A stretch of DNA of 64,000 nt, from the NCBI GenBank assembly GCA_947632615.1, contig CANRPW010000001.1:1-64000 (forward strand). The letters are read 5' to 3'. The notes beneath the pieces are model-generated. The model ran no database searches. It was not told where the DNA came from and saw only the letters and a list, made by a program, of their open reading frames with translations. The position numbers were made by a program, and so were the translations under genes. Below, piece by piece: positions 36,867-45,307 of this stretch. The stretch comes from an uncultured Clostridia bacterium (GTDB lineage Bacteria; Bacillota; Clostridia; Lachnospirales; CAG-274). How positions within the stretch are numbered: the stretch's first letter is position 1; each line of letters begins with the position of its first letter.

Positions 36867-37898
36867 TTATCTCTGAACACGTCCTGAAGCATCGCCGCCT
36901 GCGAGAGTTTCAACGTCTGCTCTTGTTACGAGGTTGAAGTCGCCGGGGATAGTGTGCTTAAGAGCTGAAGCTGCAACTGCAAATTCGAGAGCAGCCTTCA
37001 TGTCTTTGCCGTCTACAAGACCGCAGATAAGTCCGCCTGCGAAGGAGTCGCCGCCGCCAACTCTGTCTACGATAGGATTGATATCATACTTCTTGCTGTG
37101 ATAGAATTCTCTTGTCTTGCCGTCCATAATGCAAGCTGACCAGCCGTTGTGTGAAGCTGAGTAGCTCTCACGAAGTGAAGAAATTATGTACTTGAAGCCA
37201 AATTTGTCAGCCATCTGATTGAAGATGTCAACATAGCCTGCAAGCTCAAGCTCACCTGAAGTTACGTCTGTGTTGCCGGGCTTGAAGCCAAGAACAAGCT
37301 CAGCATCTTCTTCGTTACCGATACAAACGTCAACATACTTCATAAGGTTTGTCATAACCTTCTGAGCCTTTTCTGATGACCATAATTTCTTACGGAAGTT
37401 AAGGTCTACAGAAACCGTAACGCCGTGAGCCTTAGCTGCCTTTAAAGCTGCCTCTGTAACCTCTGCTGCAAGGTCTGAAACAGCAGGTGTGATACCTGTG
37501 AAGTGGAACCAGTCAGCGCCTTCAAAAATAGCATCGAAGTCGAAAGCTGATGCAGGAGCTGTTGCGATAGAAGAAGCAGCTCTGTCATATACTACGTTAG
37601 AAGCTCTCATAGAAGCGCCTGTTTCAAGGTAGTAGATGCCGAGTCTGTCGCCGCACTTAGCAACATGCTTTGTGCAAACGCCGTACTTATTGAGGGCTGC
37701 AACTGCGCAAGCACCGATGGGATTATCAGGTACTGCTGTTACGAATTCTGCGTCATGTCCGTAATTTGCAAGAGAAACTGCTACGTTAGCTTCTCCGCCG
37801 CCGTAATTGATATCAAACTGTGTTGCCTGAATAAACTTCTGATTACCGGGGGTAGAAAGTCTTAACATTATTTCACCCATAGTTACAACTTTAGCCAT
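36867..37898 (-). CDS. kdgK: 2-keto-3-deoxygluconate kinase (PfkB family)
   Basis: Phosphorylates KDG, the common product of pectin and uronate catabolism, to KDPG. The 343 residues show the N-terminal GEIMLRLSTPGN, substrate-binding GGGEANVAVSLANYG, and the PfkB anion-hole motif VDRVGGGDSFAGGLICGL with the catalytic Asp. AGGAGG precedes the ATG. The pairing with kduI supports the KDG assignment over other sugar kinases. KDPG aldolase and KduD are not in the window. Confidence 0.9.
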   Translation of the reverse strand: MAKVVTMGEIMLRLSTPGNQKFIQATQFDINYGGGEANVAVSLANYGHDAEFVTAVPDNPIGACAVAALNKYGVCTKHVAKCGDRLGIYYLETGASMRASNVVYDRAASSIATAPASAFDFDAIFEGADWFHFTGITPAVSDLAAEVTEAALKAAKAHGVTVSVDLNFRKKLWSSEKAQKVMTNLMKYVDVCIGNEEDAELVLGFKPGNTDVTSGELELAGYVDIFNQMADKFGFKYIISSLRESYSASHNGWSACIMDGKTREFYHSKKYDINPIVDRVGGGDSFAGGLICGLVDGKDMKAALEFAVAASALKHTIPGDFNLVTRADVETLAGGDASGRVQR

Positions 37899-37964
37899 TT
37901 AAAAATCCTCCTGTTTAAGCAAAATTTTTGAAAGCCCGCTTTTGCAAGCCTTCCTATCAAGTAA

Positions 37965-37993
37965 ATTATACCATATACCTAAAAAATTTTCAA
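37965..37993 (-). promoter_or_regulatory. Promoter of kdgK-kduI
   Basis: Minus strand TTGAAA (37993-37988), 17-nt spacer, TATAAT (37970-37965). The leader of about 60 nt contains no operator I recognise. Confidence 0.6.
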
Positions 37994-38080
37994 CAGCTTT
38001 TTGTAAATTTTACTTAATAAATATAACTTGAAAATTAAAGTGTTTTTAATAAAATAAATATAATAAGCAGAGGTAAAACT

Positions 38081-38120
38081 AAAGAGGCGTTTCCACATTT
38101 ATATATGGAAGCGCCTCTTT
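38081..38120. terminator. Hairpin downstream of pectate lyase
   Basis: AAAGAGGCG-T-TTCCA / TGGAA-G-CGCCTCTTT around a 10-nt AT loop. It is followed by a T-containing tract on the minus strand, 18 bp after the pectate lyase stop. Confidence 0.7.
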
Positions 38121-38137
38121 AAAAGTCTGATTTTTAA

Positions 38138-40654
38138 TTATGCGGTTTTAGGAAATTTATGAGATGCCCTTAATACCTTTTGCATTATTTCATTTGCATC
38201 ATTTACCTGAACTCCTGCTTCGTTGTCTACGTTCGCTCTGTTTGTTTTCCATTCGGGAGAAGCTGCGCCCTTTGCCGCTAATATATATGCTATAGCCGCA
38301 TCGTTGCTTGTCACAACGCCGTCGTTGTCTATATCGCCGGGAACACCGTCATCGGGAGGTTCGTCGGGCTTTTCTTCGCCCTTGGCGGGTGTTACTGCGA
38401 CTTTGAAATAGCCAATGCCGCCGCTTGCATATATCTTAACCGTACCGCTTGTGGCAGTTACCTTTACGGGAGCAGTGCACATTATGTTTGCTCCGCCTGT
38501 CTTTACAAAATCACCGTCGGCAGTGCCGCCCTCAACCGTTATTGTTCTTGTGGAGTTTGCGCCATACCATACGCTTATGATATCCCCTGCAGAACAGTTG
38601 GAAACGGTCAGATTTCTTGTGTCGGTCTTACCGGCGCCGTTGAGCCAAAGGTATTTTACATTGGTCTCAGTTCCTGCTGTTCCGTCTGTTTTTATAACGT
38701 CGCTACCTGAGTTTCCGGCAAATGAGAAGCCGTCTGAGGTGGTAACGCCCTTTGATGATGAAGAATTATATACCCAGCTGTTAAGCTGTGAGTTGGTGTT
38801 GAAATTCCATTCTCTTGAGTTGGTGTCGCCCTTTATTTCTTCTGTAGTACCTTCAGAACCCTCGGTAGTAGCTTCGTCTGTATTATCTTCGGTTTCGTTT
38901 GTACTTACTTCGTCTGTAGTTACTTCTGAACCCTCGGTTGTGGGCCCGGTTACTTCGCCGCTGCCTGCTGCCGTTCTGTAAAGAGTAACTATTTTGTCTT
39001 CATAGCCTACAAGAGCTGCCTTAAGCTCGGGGTCAAGCTCCTTAGAGCTGTCGTCACTGTCTGTAAAGGTCCACTTGAAATCGCCGCCGTCAATACGTCC
39101 TGCCTCGCTCTTTACGGAGGTAACGGCATCTTCCGCAGATTCCACGCTGTAATCATACATAATGGCTTCGTCCGTATCAAAATTGCTGTACGACCAGCCG
39201 CCTGACTTGGCTTTTACGCTTTCGGGGACTTTATCGTTTCTGTTGGAAACACTGTATGCATCTATCTCAACAGGGTCGTGTCCTGCCGGCACATTATTCT
39301 GATTTATAAATCTTCTCGGCGTAATGATCACGTTTCCGTATTCCTTTATCATACCGCCTGTCTGTCCCGAAAGACTGCCCTTATCCTTATATGTGTCGGT
39401 AGCGCTGTCATAACATTCGCTGCCCTGAGAAGCAATTATCATAGGTCTGGGAACATTTCTGAAATAGTTGTTTTCAACAAAAACAGAAGATTCCACAGCG
39501 GCACCTACGCCATAGTCGCCAACACCGTCATAATAGTTGTTATAAACGTGTACGTTTGCCACAACACATCTTGGGTGTCTTGAGTCGGAGTGATCGAACC
39601 AGTTGTGATGGTAGGTGACAGATATTTTTGCCCTTGGGTCTTTGGGGTTTCCTACCTCCCATACGCCGCCGGCAACACAGGTCTTGCCTGAGTCCCAGAA
39701 GTGGTTGTATGAAGCTGTTATATAGTCGGATCTTGCCTTAAGGTCTATAGAGCCGTCGCCCTTTGTCTGATCGGCATCCTTGCCCTGCTCGCCATAGAAG
39801 AAGTCTATGTTGTGCATAAATACATTTTTGTTGTCCGTGTCAAGGGAGAGACTGTCGCCGTCGCCGCCAAGACCGCCGTATAGCATTATGCCTATGTTCC
39901 TGACCTCTATATTGCAGGCTCTTTTCATAGTCAGTCCCCAGCCATGAACGGTGGCATCGTTGCCTATACCTTCAAAGGTGACATTTTTGGTGTCTTTTAT
40001 GCCGAGCATATAGTTTTCAACGCCCTCCGGCATTTCAACCTTGCCTAAAAGTCTTATGCTAAGAGGTGTTACGTCCTTTTTATTAGACTCTCTGTATTTC
40101 AGTATGCCGTTAAGACCTACACCCTTTGAGGGGTCGCCGTTTATTGTGACTGTGTCTTTGTTTTCATTTGAAACATATACTACCTCAGCGCCTGCCTGAA
40201 GTGTGCCGTCTTTGTTATATGCACCTGTTGTATAGCCATAATCGGAATTTTCGGAAAAAGCAAAGCCCTCTCTTACATAATTGTCTACGCTTACGGGTAC
40301 TTCGGCACTCTCGGAAGCGGTGATCTCTGCTCCGTTCTTTACTGCCACTGCTTTCATAAGATAGTTGCCTGCTGCAAGCCCAACCGCATCTGCGCGGAAA
40401 TAGCCGTCGTATTCACGCACAAGCTCGTCATCAAGCTTTGTGTAAGCGCCGTCTGTAGGCTTTATGTATACGTTATAGCTGTCGGCACCCTGAATGTCTG
40501 TCCATTCAATATAAGCGCTTTCGTGCCAGCCCACATTTTTTGTAATGTTTATTTTTTCATCAGCAGTATATGTGCTTTGCATAAATACAAGCTGAGAAAA
40601 AAGCATACAAAGACATAAAATTATGCCTAAAGTGCTTTTTTTGATCTGTTTCAT
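38138..40654 (-). CDS. Secreted multidomain PL1 pectate lyase with dockerin
   Basis: 838 residues. A signal peptide (about 1-30) is followed by a fibronectin III-like domain (about 35-125), a right-handed parallel beta-helix pectate lyase of family PL1 (about 130-460), a Thr/Glu/Ser-rich linker (about 555-615), a beta-sandwich carbohydrate-binding-like domain (about 620-765), and a type I dockerin (about 770-838). The lyase has ITASYNHFWDSGKT, VTYHHNWFDHSDSRHPRC with the catalytic arginine region, and VHVYNNYYDG. Dockerin repeat 1 (DIDNDGVVTSNDA) is canonical; repeat 2 is degenerate. It cleaves polygalacturonate; products feed kduI/kdgK. Confidence 0.94.
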   Translation of the reverse strand: MKQIKKSTLGIILCLCMLFSQLVFMQSTYTADEKINITKNVGWHESAYIEWTDIQGADSYNVYIKPTDGAYTKLDDELVREYDGYFRADAVGLAAGNYLMKAVAVKNGAEITASESAEVPVSVDNYVREGFAFSENSDYGYTTGAYNKDGTLQAGAEVVYVSNENKDTVTINGDPSKGVGLNGILKYRESNKKDVTPLSIRLLGKVEMPEGVENYMLGIKDTKNVTFEGIGNDATVHGWGLTMKRACNIEVRNIGIMLYGGLGGDGDSLSLDTDNKNVFMHNIDFFYGEQGKDADQTKGDGSIDLKARSDYITASYNHFWDSGKTCVAGGVWEVGNPKDPRAKISVTYHHNWFDHSDSRHPRCVVANVHVYNNYYDGVGDYGVGAAVESSVFVENNYFRNVPRPMIIASQGSECYDSATDTYKDKGSLSGQTGGMIKEYGNVIITPRRFINQNNVPAGHDPVEIDAYSVSNRNDKVPESVKAKSGGWSYSNFDTDEAIMYDYSVESAEDAVTSVKSEAGRIDGGDFKWTFTDSDDSSKELDPELKAALVGYEDKIVTLYRTAAGSGEVTGPTTEGSEVTTDEVSTNETEDNTDEATTEGSEGTTEEIKGDTNSREWNFNTNSQLNSWVYNSSSSKGVTTSDGFSFAGNSGSDVIKTDGTAGTETNVKYLWLNGAGKTDTRNLTVSNCSAGDIISVWYGANSTRTITVEGGTADGDFVKTGGANIMCTAPVKVTATSGTVKIYASGGIGYFKVAVTPAKGEEKPDEPPDDGVPGDIDNDGVVTSNDAAIAYILAAKGAASPEWKTNRANVDNEAGVQVNDANEIMQKVLRASHKFPKTA

Positions 40655-40688
40655 AAGAGATCCTCCTTTTATTCATTAATATAAATAA

Positions 40689-40717
40689 ATTATAGCATTT
40701 ATTATTAAACATTTCAA
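40689..40717 (-). promoter_or_regulatory. Promoter of the pectate lyase gene
   Basis: Minus strand TTGAAA (40717-40712), 17-nt spacer, TATAAT (40694-40689). Confidence 0.65.
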
Positions 40718-40732
40718 TACATCAGATGTATT
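40716..40732. promoter_or_regulatory. Candidate operator upstream of pectate lyase
   Basis: A 17-bp palindrome, AATACATC-A-GATGTATT, overlaps the outer edge of the pectate lyase -35 and lies in the divergent gap. Size and position suit a GntR- or LacI-type regulator, but the protein is unknown. Confidence 0.45.
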
Positions 40733-40760
40733 TTTGTACATTAGAAATTACGATATTGTA

Positions 40761-40789
40761 TTGACATAATATTTTTAGTTGTGTAAAAT
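40761..40789 (+). promoter_or_regulatory. Promoter of the gene at 40829
   Basis: TTGACA (40761-40766), 17-nt spacer, TAAAAT (40784-40789). Confidence 0.7.
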
Positions 40790-40828
40790 TTATGTATGAT
40801 ATAAAACATAAGAAGGGAGATCATAAAA

Positions 40829-41788
40829 ATGAAAAAAATGTGTTTTTTATTGTCTTTGTTACTTGTTTTTTCAATAGGTATAACTTCCGCGTCTGCGGCA
40901 GATGACATTAAACTTTATGTTAATAACGAGGCGTTGAGTTTTGAAGGAGATCAGCCCCCTGTTATACAGAACGGAAGGACCTTGGTGCCGTTCCGTGCCG
41001 TGTTTGAAAAAATGGGCGCAACTGTAGGCTGGGACAATGACAGCAGACTTTGCAGCGCCACCCTTGGCGGGGTAAGTGTTTCTATACAGATAGATGACAC
41101 AACAGTTATAATAAACGGCACAAAAGCAGTGGAAAGCGATGTTCCCGCACAGATAATAAACAGCAGAACAATGGTTCCTTTAAGAGTGCTTTCCGAAAGC
41201 GTAGGCGCCGATGTTGATTGGGATGCTTCTACAAGAACAGTTACGGTAACAAGCCCCAAAACTGCTGCTGACAACACCGCTGACAATGCAGCAAATACCC
41301 CGGCGGATAGCACAGCAAAAAGCGGTATAACAGAACAAGAGGCAGAAAACATAGCCTATGAAAATGCAGGCATAGACCCTGCCGATGCCCAATATCTGAA
41401 TGTGCGCACAGAAATGGACGACGGCATTTATGTTTACGAAATTGAATTTTATGCAAACGGCACAGAGTATGATTATGAGATCAACGCTGAAACAGGCGAT
41501 ATAGTTTCTATGGACAAGGATGCCGAAAGGATCGACATGAACAATAACAACAGCGCTTCAGGTTCTGTCGTTTCAGGCGAAATGTCATCTGACAAGGCTG
41601 TTGAAATTGCCTTATCCGATGCCGGAGTAAGCAAAAGTCAGGCAAGCATGCTTAAGGCTGAGCGCGACATTGACGACGGAATAGAAATATACGACGTGGA
41701 GTTTAAAGACGGAACAATAGAGTATAGCTATGAAATAGATGCCAACAGCGGAAAAATTCTGGCAAAAGAGATCGACACAGACGATTGA
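40829..41788 (+). CDS. Secreted stalk-domain protein with two PepSY domains
   Basis: 319 residues. A signal peptide (about 1-23, ending SASA) is followed by a copper-amine-oxidase N-terminal-like domain (about 27-145, with the repeated TLVPFRAVFEKMGATVGWD and TMVPLRVLSESVGADVDWD), an Ala/Thr/Asp linker, and two PepSY-type repeats (about 170-240 and 255-315: ITEQEAENIAYENAG, YEIEFYANGTEYDYEINAETG). PepSY domains are often inhibitory or regulatory toward extracellular peptidases. It is divergent from the pectate lyase gene. Confidence 0.88.
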   Translation: MKKMCFLLSLLLVFSIGITSASAADDIKLYVNNEALSFEGDQPPVIQNGRTLVPFRAVFEKMGATVGWDNDSRLCSATLGGVSVSIQIDDTTVIINGTKAVESDVPAQIINSRTMVPLRVLSESVGADVDWDASTRTVTVTSPKTAADNTADNAANTPADSTAKSGITEQEAENIAYENAGIDPADAQYLNVRTEMDDGIYVYEIEFYANGTEYDYEINAETGDIVSMDKDAERIDMNNNNSASGSVVSGEMSSDKAVEIALSDAGVSKSQASMLKAERDIDDGIEIYDVEFKDGTIEYSYEIDANSGKILAKEIDTDD

Positions 41789-41793
41789 TTTTA

Positions 41794-41960
41794 GCCGACC
41801 AAGCTGCTCATCGGCTCATACCATCGTAGATGGTCTGAGCTGATGAGCAGCTGTGGGAGGGCGCAGGCAATAGAAACGGGCGCATATCGAGGGCTTTAGC
41901 CCTCGATATGCGCCCGTTTCTATTGCCTGCGCCCTCCCACAGCACCGAAGCAGTTCAGCC
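41794..41960. repeat. MHE-10: two-hairpin intergenic element
   Basis: The boundary GCCGACCAAGCTGC (41794-41807) runs directly into an imperfect hairpin (41802-41852; 24-bp arms, two mismatches, loop GTA). The G-first hairpin (41850-41943) has perfect 46-bp arms with a 2-nt loop. The two share bases 41850-41852. The right flank on the minus strand, GGCTGAACTGCTTCGGT, is a second boundary-like copy, so this element is more symmetric than the others. It lies between converging genes. Confidence 0.88.
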
Positions 41961-41964
41961 TTTA

Positions 41965-43389
41965 TTATAGCCCCAGCTTACCTATCGTTTTTATAAATTC
42001 GCTGTTATTTTTGGTTTTTGACATAATATCGTTGAACGAGGTGGTAAGATCGTAAGATGTGGTTTCGGCTGCTGTTCTTCTGAGTCTGTATACACACTCC
42101 AATTCATCTTTATCAAGCAGCATTTCTTCACGTCTTGTGCCCGACTTTATAATGTCAATGGCAGGGAAGATACGCCTTTCTGATAGACTTCTGTCAAGAA
42201 CAAGCTCCATATTGCCTGTTCCCTTAAATTCTTCAAATATAACATCGTCCATTTTACTGCCTGTTTCCACAAGGGCAGTGGCAAGAATGGTAAGGCTGCC
42301 GCCCTGTTCTATATTTCTTGCTGCGCCGAAAAACTTCTTTGGCATATAAAGAGCCGCAGGGTCAAGACCGCCTGAGAGAGTTCTTCCGCTGGGCGGAACA
42401 GTCAGATTATAGGCGCGGGCAAGTCGTGTTATGCTGTCTAACAGCACAATAACGTCAAAATTTTGCTCCACGAGCCTTTTAGCTCTTTCCAAAACCATTT
42501 CGGAAACGTGCTTGTGGTTTTCGGGCAGCTCGTCAAAGGTGGAATATACTACTTCAACATTTTCGCCTGTAATGGATCTTTGAATATCCGTCACTTCTTC
42601 GGGACGTTCGTCAATAAGTAAAACAATAATTTTTATATCGGGATAATTATTTTTGATTGAATTTGCGATTTTTTTAAGCAATATTGTTTTTCCTGCCTTA
42701 GGCGGAGAAACTATCATACCCCTTTGACCCTTGCCAATAGGGGAGATGAGATCTATTGTTCTTGTTGAGATGTCATTCACATCTGTTTCAAGCTTAAGCT
42801 TTTCTGTAGGATAAATGGGTATTAATTTGTCAAAATTAGGACGGCGATAAACCTTATATGGCGGTTCGCCGTTTACTGATTGAACGAAAATAATAGCTTC
42901 GTATTTGTCGTTTTCACGTTGGGGTCTTGTAAAGCCTTCAACATAGTCGCCTGTTTTAAGATTAAATCGCTTAATTTGAACGGGGGAAATAAAAACATCA
43001 TTAGGCCCTTGAAGACAATTTTCTTTTCTTAAAAAGCCATATCCGTCAGGGTTTATTATTTCAAGAATTCCACCCTTTAATTCGGTGCTTCTTTCTCTTT
43101 GAGCGCCTTCCCCATTTGGGTCAGGACCGCCGCTTTTTTCAGCGCCTTCTTTTACTGCCTGCTCAGGCTCGTTTATTTCATTGTCTTTTGCAGTAATTTC
43201 AGGAATATCATCATTTTTTGTAAAATCATTCAAATTTTGTGAAAGTCCGCCGGGTTGCGGCGGACTTTCATTAAGCTTTTCTTTAATCTTTTCAATCAGG
43301 AGACCCTTAGGAAATGTTGTTACGCTTTTTACCCCCTTTTCTTTACCCAGCTTTCTGAGCTGTATAAGGGTCAAAGCTTCTAAATTCAT
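41965..43389 (-). CDS. rho: Transcription termination factor Rho
   Basis: ATP-dependent RNA helicase that terminates transcription. The 474 residues show an N-terminal Rho-N domain (about 1-40), an acidic variable insert (about 42-105), the cold-shock-like RNA-binding domain with GYGFLR and [12 protein letters not shown], Walker A PPKAGKT, Walker [17 protein letters not shown], and the Q-/R-loop region [26 protein letters not shown] precedes the ATG. It lies 42 bp after the LysM gene, probably one transcript. Confidence 0.97.
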   Translation of the reverse strand: MNLEALTLIQLRKLGKEKGVKSVTTFPKGLLIEKIKEKLNESPPQPGGLSQNLNDFTKNDDIPEITAKDNEINEPEQAVKEGAEKSGGPDPNGEGAQRERSTELKGGILEIINPDGYGFLRKENCLQGPNDVFISPVQIKRFNLKTGDYVEGFTRPQRENDKYEAIIFVQSVNGEPPYKVYRRPNFDKLIPIYPTEKLKLETDVNDISTRTIDLISPIGKGQRGMIVSPPKAGKTILLKKIANSIKNNYPDIKIIVLLIDERPEEVTDIQRSITGENVEVVYSTFDELPENHKHVSEMVLERAKRLVEQNFDVIVLLDSITRLARAYNLTVPPSGRTLSGGLDPAALYMPKKFFGAARNIEQGGSLTILATALVETGSKMDDVIFEEFKGTGNMELVLDRSLSERRIFPAIDIIKSGTRREEMLLDKDELECVYRLRRTAAETTSYDLTTSFNDIMSKTKNNSEFIKTIGKLGL

Positions 43390-43431
43390 AAGGCATCCTC
43401 CTTAAAATAAATTAAAATTAATTAAAATAAA

Positions 43432-44550
43432 TTAGTCAACTTTAGGTAATTTAAGTTTTTCACCGACTGTCAGGTTTGTTGAATTACCCATATCGTTAGC
43501 TTCCTGAATGAGCTTGTATTTTGATTCGTCACCAAGCTCGTTTCTTGCTATCTTTGAAAGGGTATCGCCCGGCTTAACTTCATAAACCGTACCTTCGCCA
43601 TCGGCATCATCACCGTTTTCTTCGTCGCCGTTTTCTGAGTCATTGTCGCTTTCACCTTCGCTGTTGGCTGCTGATGAAACCGGCTCTGAAGGAGCTGTAA
43701 GCTCGTCAATTCTTGCGTTAAGGCTTTCAAGGTCTGCCATGTTCTGCTTTATTGTTTCCTCATATTTGTTCTTCTGAGTTTCAAGCTCGGCATTTAAGTG
43801 TCTGTTGTTGATAAACAGAGCTGTCATAATGAGAAGAACGATTACAAGCAGTATGGTGAGTGCCATAAATTTAAGTGAAAATTCGATCTTTCCCCCACGA
43901 CGGCTTGACTTTTCGGGCTCATCATAATAGTCGTCATCGTAGTCGTCATAGTCATCGTAATCGTCATCATAATTATCATCATAGTTGTCGTAGTCAGAGC
44001 CGTCGTCATCCTTATAGTCGTCATAATAATCATCTTCATAATCATCATATTTTTCGACCTTTTTAACAGGCTCTTCCTTCAGTTTTTTTACTTTTTTAAC
44101 AATGCGCTTTTTACGCTTTACAGGCTTCACAGGCTCTTCCTCCTCAAAGTCATCTTCCGGCTCGGGCTCTTCCGGCTCTACCTTTTTAGGTTTTTTAACA
44201 ACAGTTACCTTTTTTCTTCTCTCAATAGCAGGAACTTCTCTGGTTCGCTGATCGTCTTCAGGAGTCTCTTCTACATCAGCGGCTGCTTCATCATAAGCCT
44301 TGTCTTCTGTTTTTTCGGGCTCAGCTTCTTCAGCCTTTTCTTCATTGTTGTCATTTTTTACATCTTCTTCGGCTTCTTCATAGGCTTCGTCTTCGTCTTC
44401 GTCAACTGAAGCATATTCCTCAAGAAGACCTCTTACTATGCTTTTTGTTTCCTCGTCAGCCTGAAAACCGCGTGAATTATCTTCGCTGTCGTTCTCAATT
44501 TTCTGCTGTCCTCCACGTCTGCCGAGAGAACGTACCTTAGGATCGCTCAT
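43432..44550 (-). CDS. Membrane-anchored LysM protein with acidic/basic low-complexity N terminus
   Basis: 372 residues. The N-terminal half (about 1-225) is cytoplasmic, rich in Glu/Lys and then in Asp/Tyr, with a stretch of dozens of D and Y. A single TM segment (about 231-250, FMALTILLVIVLLIMTALFI) is followed by a short coiled coil, an acidic linker, and a C-terminal LysM domain (about 323-372, VYEVKPGDTLSKIARNELGD) that should bind peptidoglycan. It may bridge the cell wall and a cytoplasmic partner. The ATG follows GGAGGT. Confidence 0.87.
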   Translation of the reverse strand: MSDPKVRSLGRRGGQQKIENDSEDNSRGFQADEETKSIVRGLLEEYASVDEDEDEAYEEAEEDVKNDNNEEKAEEAEPEKTEDKAYDEAAADVEETPEDDQRTREVPAIERRKKVTVVKKPKKVEPEEPEPEDDFEEEEPVKPVKRKKRIVKKVKKLKEEPVKKVEKYDDYEDDYYDDYKDDDGSDYDNYDDNYDDDYDDYDDYDDDYYDEPEKSSRRGGKIEFSLKFMALTILLVIVLLIMTALFINNRHLNAELETQKNKYEETIKQNMADLESLNARIDELTAPSEPVSSAANSEGESDNDSENGDEENGDDADGEGTVYEVKPGDTLSKIARNELGDESKYKLIQEANDMGNSTNLTVGEKLKLPKVD

Positions 44551-44621
44551 ATTATACCTCCATATGTATCCGATAGTTATATCTGAAAATTTTTATAACT
44601 CTGTAAAAAGAATTATATCAC

Positions 44622-44647
44622 ATTGTTTAAACTATGATTTAAACAAT
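44622..44647. promoter_or_regulatory. Inverted repeat upstream of the LysM gene
   Basis: ATTGTTTAAA, 6-nt spacer, TTTAAACAAT: perfect 10-bp arms between the predicted promoter and the gene, next to an extra TATAAT on the minus strand (44617-44612). It could be an operator. Confidence 0.45.
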
Positions 44648-44661
44648 ATTATACATATATC

Positions 44662-44690
44662 ATTTTATAATCATATTCATCAAATGTCAA
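44662..44690 (-). promoter_or_regulatory. Promoter of LysM-rho
   Basis: Minus strand TTGACA (44690-44685), 17-nt spacer, TAAAAT (44667-44662). Confidence 0.65.
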
Positions 44691-44798
44691 GGATAATGAC
44701 AAATTTTTTATAAAATATATTAAAAATATGCTTTTTTTGTGTTTAGATATTTAAAAAAGGAGTATTTTGTAATAAGTAATAGTATTATAAGTAAAAAA

Positions 44799-44832
44799 AG
44801 CACAAAGCCTTCGATTGGGGAAGGGTTGTGCT
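44799..44832 (-). terminator. tRNA operon terminator
   Basis: Minus strand stem AGCACAACCCTTC / GAAGGCTTTGTGCT (with wobble pairs) followed by T7. Bases 44690-44798 hold nothing else recognisable. Confidence 0.85.
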
Positions 44833-44839
44833 GTTTTAG

Positions 44840-44923
44840 TGCCCGAAACCGGACTTGAACCGGTACGGTATCGCTACCGCAGGATTTTAAGTCCTGTGCG
44901 TCTGCCAATTTCGCCATTCGGGC
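44840..44923 (-). tRNA. tRNA-Leu (anticodon UAA)
   Basis: 84 nt, type II tRNA with a long variable arm. The acceptor stem GCCCGAA/TTCGGGC, anticodon TAA in loop CTTAAAA, T-loop GGTTCAAGTCC and discriminator A are visible. CCA is not encoded. Last gene of the cluster Asp-Val-Leu. Confidence 0.95.
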
Positions 44924-44937
44924 ATAATATAAAAAAA

Positions 44938-45010
44938 TGGGAACAATAGGGCTCGAACCTATGACCCCCTGCTTGTAAGGCAGATGCTCTCCCAGCTGAG
45001 CTATGCTCCC
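44938..45010 (-). tRNA. tRNA-Val (anticodon UAC)
   Basis: 73 nt. Acceptor GGGAGCA/TGTTCCC, anticodon TAC in loop CTTACAA, T-loop GGTTCGAGCC, discriminator A; CCA not encoded. Confidence 0.95.
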
Positions 45011-45016
45011 AAAGTG

Positions 45017-45090
<74 letters not shown>

Positions 45091-45140
45091 GAATCGCTTA
45101 AATATGATGTTTTTTTGTCGTCATCTCAGCGACAAGATAT

Positions 45141-45169
45141 AGTATACTACGATAGATTTATTTTGTCAA
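45141..45169 (-). promoter_or_regulatory. Promoter of the tRNA-Asp-Val-Leu operon
   Basis: Minus strand TTGACA (45169-45164), 17-nt spacer, TATACT (45146-45141), about 50 bp before tRNA-Asp. Confidence 0.85.
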
Positions 45170-45236
45170 TACCTTTTTTTGTTTTTTTTGAAAATGCAAA
45201 AATGCAGTTTCTATATATACTTAATAATTTTTTAAC

Positions 45237-45265
45237 TTGAAAAATGCTGTTTTATTATTTATACT
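45237..45265 (+). promoter_or_regulatory. Promoter of the gene at 45308
   Basis: TTGAAA (45237-45242), 17-nt spacer, TATACT (45260-45265). Confidence 0.65.
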
Positions 45266-45307
45266 TATTATATAAAAACGGTATATTTTTTTTCAGGAGG
45301 GATATAT

